Assembly (NCBI RefSeq): GCF_008831285.2
Contig: NC_045143.1
Span: forward strand, 496,001 to 560,000
Length of the DNA stretch: 64,000 bases
DNA from: Nymphaea colorata
Taxonomy: Eukaryota; Streptophyta; Magnoliopsida; Nymphaeales; Nymphaeaceae
Reading direction: 5' to 3'
In this document: positions 59,993-64,000 of the stretch, one piece after another
Position numbering within the stretch: the first letter of the stretch is position 1
How the letters are laid out: the number at the start of each line of letters is the position of its first letter
Translations under genes and position numbers: made by a program
Notes under the pieces: model-generated
Database searches by the model: none
What the model saw: only the letters and a program-made list of their open reading frames with translations
Told to the model about the DNA's origin: nothing

Positions 59993-62654
59993 TTAGTCGA
60001 CCTCCTCAATCTTGGGGCCAGCACCAGCACCACCACCAACCGATGGGCCATCCTCGTCCATGCCACCGCCCATGTCTGCACCAGTACCCTGATACATCTT
60101 GGCGATGATCGGGTTGCAGATGCTCTCCAGCTCCTTCATCTTGTCCTCAAACTCGTCCGCCTCAGCGAGCTGATTGCCGTCCAACCATTGAATGGCCCCT
60201 TCGATGGCATCCTCGATTTTCTTCTTGTCGGCAGCGGAGAGCTTGGCGCTGATCTTCTCGTCCTTGACGGTGTTTCTCATGTTGTATGCGTAATTCTCCA
60301 GAGCATTCTTCGACTCAACCTTCTTCTTGTGCTCCTCGTCCTCCGACTTGTACTTCTCGGCTTCCTGGACCATCTTTTCAATCTCCTCCTTGCTCAACCT
60401 GCCCTTGTCATTAGTAATGGTGATCTTGTTCTTCTGCCCGGTGGTCTTGTCCTCGGCAGAAACATTCAGGATACCGTTCGCGTCAATGTCAAAGCACACA
60501 TAGATCTGGGGGACACCACGAGGAGCAGGAGGGATGCCAGAGAGCTCGAACTTGCCGAGAAGGTTGTTATCACGGGTTCTCGTTCTTTCACCTTCATAAA
60601 CCTGGATCAACACGCCAGGCTGGTTGTCTGAGTAGGTAGAGAAGACTTGTTCTTTCTTGGTCGGGATGGTGGTGTTCCTTGGAATCAAGACGGTCATGAC
60701 ACCTCCAGCGGTCTCCAGACCAAGGGACAGAGGAGTGACATCCAGAAGAAGCAAGTCCTGCACCTTCTCGTTGCCCTCCCCGCTCAAGATGGCAGCCTGA
60801 ACAGCTGCACCGTAGGCGACAGCCTCATCAGGGTTGATGCTCTTGCACAATTCCTTGCCATTGAAGAAGTCCTGCAACAACTGCTGCACCTTCGGGATCC
60901 TAGTGGATCCACCAACGAGCACAACGTCATGGATAGAGCTCTTATCCATCTTCGCATCCCTCAAGCACTTCTCCACAGGCTCCATGCACTTCCTGAAGAG
61001 GTCCATGTTCAGCTCCTCGAACCTGGCACGCGTGATGGTGGAGTAGAAGTCAATGCCTTCGAAGAGTGAATCGATCTCAATCGTGGTCTGAGCAGTGGAC
61101 GAGAGGGTGCGCTTTGCCCTCTCACATGATGTTCTCAAACGCCTGAGTGCCCTAGGATTTCCTGTGATGTCTTTCTTGTGCTTCCTCTTGAACTCCTGAA
61201 CGAAGTGGTTCACCATCCTGTTGTCGAAATCCTCACCACCAAGGTGGGTGTCTCCCGCCGTGGCCTTCACCTCAAAGATGCCCTCCTCAATGGTCAGAAG
61301 AGAGACATCGAAGGTGCCACCACCAAGATCAAAGATGAGCACGTTCTTCTCACCAACGCTTGTGGCCTTTTTGTCCAGACCGTATGCGATGGCAGCGGCG
61401 GTAGGCTCGTTGATGATACGCATCACGTTAAGACCGGCAATGACACCAGCATCTTTGGTGGCCTGGCGCTGGGAGTCATTGAAGTAGGCAGGGACAGTAA
61501 CGACGGCGTTCTTCACGGCAGAGCCCAGGTAAGCCTCGGCAATCTCGCGCATCTTCATGAGAACCATGGACGAAATCTCCTCAGCGGAAAACTGCTTCTC
61601 TTCGCCCTTGTATTGAACGTTGATCATTGGCTTGTCTCCGGGACCGGCAACAACCTTGAATGGCCAGAGCTTGATGTCGCTCTGCACAGACGTATCGCTG
61701 AACCGCCTCCCAATCAAACGTTTGGCATCTGCGCGTGAAAACGTGTCAATAAGGCAGCCACGATCGAGGGGCAAAATATTGGGAACTAAATAACAGAACC
61801 GAATCCAAAACGCTCGAGCCTAGAGAGGCCCAACTAAGCTATATGCACTTTTTGGATTGAACAAAAAGAAAACCACTATTGGTGGACTCAAAATCTTGAT
61901 CTAACCAAAACTTAAGAAATTTGAAAATTGTTATCACGACTATCATTAGAAAAAACTCTGCCCAACAAGGTTGACTCAAATGTTCAAAGTGCAGCCAGAG
62001 GATGTCGATCACAGACGAAAACCTACGCATAAAGAAAAAAGCCATCCACTAGAAGGGAGAAGCTTTTGAAATAACAGAAAATCCATACTTCAAGACAATT
62101 GTACGACCGACTCTGCCTACGGACAAGATATCAACAATCCAACGAAAACAAAAGAACAGAATCGGCTGAGAAAGCAACAGAAGCGACATGATGCAGCAAG
62201 AAAAGTCAACCATATAAGGGACACGCGCATCAGATCTAGGCAGACACAAGGAAGTGCAATAAAGACAGAATTCTAAATCCACATCTCAACACCCAAAATC
62301 CCACAAAATGAAACAGGTAAGCTGATAAGCAAACGCGGATCTACTAAAGAAACCGAAGAACATCTCAACCTTTCGCGAGGACACCTGAGACCCCTGGATC
62401 CAGTCATCACAAGGCAGGATCAGAAAAATGAGAAACTCACCGAAGACAGTGTTGATGGGGTTCATGGCGACCTGGTTCTTGGCGGCATCGCCGATGAGAC
62501 GCTCGCTGTCCGTGAAGGCGACATAGGACGGGGTCGTTCTGTTACCCTGATCGTTGGCGATGATTTCAACACGGTCGTGCTGCCATACTCCAACGCAAGA
62601 GTAGGTGGTGCCGAGATCGATACCGATCGCCGGACCCTCTCCCTTTCCGGCCAT
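59993..62654 (-). CDS. Cytosolic heat shock cognate 70 kDa protein (HSC70/HSP70)
   Basis: Two minus-strand exons, 62654-62441 and 61728-59993, join GT-AG to give 649 residues. The split falls after NPINTVF within the next aspartate codon (residue 72), the position usual for plant HSC70 genes. ATPase-domain signatures are [14 protein letters not shown] near the start, [13 protein letters not shown], and [16 protein letters not shown]. The substrate-binding domain follows, and the tail [14 protein letters not shown] carries the EEVD motif of cytosolic and nuclear members, which docks TPR co-chaperones. There is no targeting peptide and no KDEL/HDEL. The protein folds clients in an ATP cycle with J-domain and nucleotide-exchange partners. 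The coding sequence is GC-rich. A perfect heat-shock element lies about 150 bases upstream of the ATG, so heat induction is likely in spite of the cognate-type intron. Confidence 0.97.
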
Positions 62655-62804
62655 TACGACGTCGGAGAGACTGTACGGAAAATCGAAAAAAGAAAGGGAA
62701 GGAAAAAAGATGGAGAGTGAAAGAAAGAAATGGGAGAAAAGAGATCCGTTGAGACTGAGGGGAAAGAGGAGGCACACGAAACCCTAATATGGTCGCTTGC
62801 CACC

Positions 62805-62817
62805 TTCCAGAATGTTC
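62805..62817. promoter_or_regulatory. Perfect three-unit heat-shock element, HSC70 promoter
   Basis: TTCCAGAATGTTC is an exact TTCnnGAAnnTTC array, 150-165 bases upstream of the HSC70 ATG. Additional GAA (62823-62825) and TTC (62829-62831) units follow slightly out of phase. Confidence 0.7.
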
Positions 62818-62878
62818 GGCCCGAAGATTTCTAGCCGTCAGATAGTTAGGGAGATGAACGGTAGGCCGTGGGGCTTGT

Positions 62879-62891
62879 TTCCAGAAGCGTC
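62879..62891. promoter_or_regulatory. Second, imperfect heat-shock element
   Basis: TTCCAGAAGCGTC matches TTCnnGAAnnTTC except for the first base of the third unit. It lies about 60 bases further from the gene than the perfect element. Confidence 0.45.
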
Positions 62892-62899
62892 CAGTAGCT

Positions 62900-64000
62900 T
62901 CGCTTTGACGGCGAATTAGGCATCCCCATCTTCAAAAGGAGTCAAGATCTTTACATTTATTTCGAGACATACCATCCCTACGGCTTCCCAGAAACTCCGC
63001 TCTGTGTGGAAATAATCGGGAAACTCTATGGCTAAAAAAGTAGTTTCCTTTCTTTCTTTTTTTCTAAATCGCACGACAGTTATTTCGGGATCATGCCTTA
63101 CTGACCCTTCTCCTCTGCCGTTGACTGAGATCTTGATGTTTCTCCAAATTGATCAAGGAGCTCTGCCACTCTTTGTTGACAAAAATGAGAAAAAGAGAAT
63201 CGCTGCTTTCTTTTCTAAGTCGCACCACCATAAGATTTTGGAGATTTTTCTTTAAATGACTTGTTCTTAAATGAGATCTACCACTAAACATGATCTGGAA
63301 GGGCATTCTGTTTGGAGAATTTCAATTTGGCTCAGATCCGCCTGAAGAAGCCTAGTGCAGGTACTCTGTTTTGGGGAATTGTCGAGGAAACCTAGTAGGG
63401 AAACTGCATGAGAACGATTGTCTACTTAAGTGAAGCCCACGTCGGCAAATGGTGATTCATTGGTAGATTTCAGTATAAACCATCATTCATCATTCAGATG
63501 AATCGAAGGAACCCACTACCAGGATAAAGGCCCCTCCTCATTTCCAGCATCATCATCATGCATGTTACTGTTTGCAGTCCAGATGAATAACACCTACAAG
63601 AATCAGAATCAAATTGAGGACGAGCGGACAGCATGATTCACAGCATGCCACTTAAGGAGGATGAGTTGACAGGACAGCATGCCACTCAGGCTGACCAGCA
63701 ATCATTCGCTGAGATATGACAACGCAGTGTTAGTATGAATTGTAAAACACCCGAGTTTGGAAGTCTAGATGAACAAGTTGTTAAAAGGAATTCAGAAAAC
63801 GAAACTGAAGCAGTAGAACTGGAATTATTCTGAACAAGAGGCATCCATGAGAGGAATGCCAAGCAACGTCGAAGCGAGTGTATGTGGGATTGATGAATGT
63901 ATCATCCCAGCGAAATGATCTCATACAGAGAGTTATTCATAGACTAGATGATTTAACCGCAGGTCATCCAGTGCAGCAAATTCTTTCAAGTTTGAAGTTG
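62900..64000. other. Upstream flank of HSC70, no recognisable gene
   Basis: Non-coding-looking sequence of mixed composition. Short frames at 63028-63306 on both strands have no family features. Nothing else could be supported to the window edge. Confidence 0.5.

Noticed and set aside
59981-60631. 216-residue open frame on the plus strand opposite HSC70
   Set aside because: Antisense shadow of the GC-rich HSP70 coding sequence. Long antisense frames opposite hsp70 are well known and come from codon bias; this one has no family features of its own.
61178-61738. 186-residue plus-strand open frame opposite HSC70 exon 2
   Set aside because: Same cause as the other antisense frame; the minus strand encodes intact HSC70 across the whole interval.

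Overview
This is a stretch of plant (angiosperm) nuclear DNA. It is AT-rich, its genes are split by GT-AG introns, it has many CT/GA and TA microsatellites, and it carries six plant-type protein genes separated by repeat-rich intergenic DNA. Nothing prokaryotic, viral or organellar was seen. The species cannot be fixed from the window alone.

Layout: (1) 701-2550, minus: a methyl-CpG-binding-domain protein (MBD5/6-like, 3 coding exons, 244 aa). (2) 6275-7641, plus: a heavy-metal-associated isoprenylated plant protein (HIPP, 3 exons, 149 aa, HMA domain plus CSIM farnesylation box). (3) 7.7-14.1 kb: a gene-poor repeat zone with at least two non-autonomous DNA-transposon-like elements that still show target-site duplications. 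(4) 14421-33483, plus: a complete PRT6-type N-recognin E3 ubiquitin ligase (17 coding exons, 2090 aa). I rebuilt it from splice sites that keep one open frame; one intron has a GC donor. (5) 33.5-45.3 kb: mostly non-coding DNA with microsatellites, tandem duplications, one copy of a TATCG-rich repeat and one unidentified exon-like open stretch (37769-38047). (6) 45318-54060, minus: a three-repeat MYB (MYB3R) cell-cycle transcription factor (7 coding exons, 798 aa); a second TATCG-rich element with a perfect 8-bp target duplication lies in intron 5. (7) 56624-58509, minus: a secreted GH17 beta-1,3-glucanase with a C-terminal X8/CBM43 domain (3 exons, 454 aa). (8) 59993-62654, minus: a cytosolic HSC70/HSP70 (2 exons, 649 aa, ends EEVD) with a perfect heat-shock element upstream.

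The genes do not form a pathway or operon; each is an independent eukaryotic unit. Their themes are methylated-DNA reading, metal handling or membrane signalling, N-degron proteolysis, G2/M transcription, callose turnover and protein folding. The most interesting signals are regulatory or structural: the GC-AG intron in PRT6, a cluster of five AACGG cores at the 5' end of the MYB3R gene (the core of the motif that MYB3R proteins bind), the heat-shock element of the HSC70 gene, and the small transposons with visible target duplications. I found no convincing new multi-gene system.
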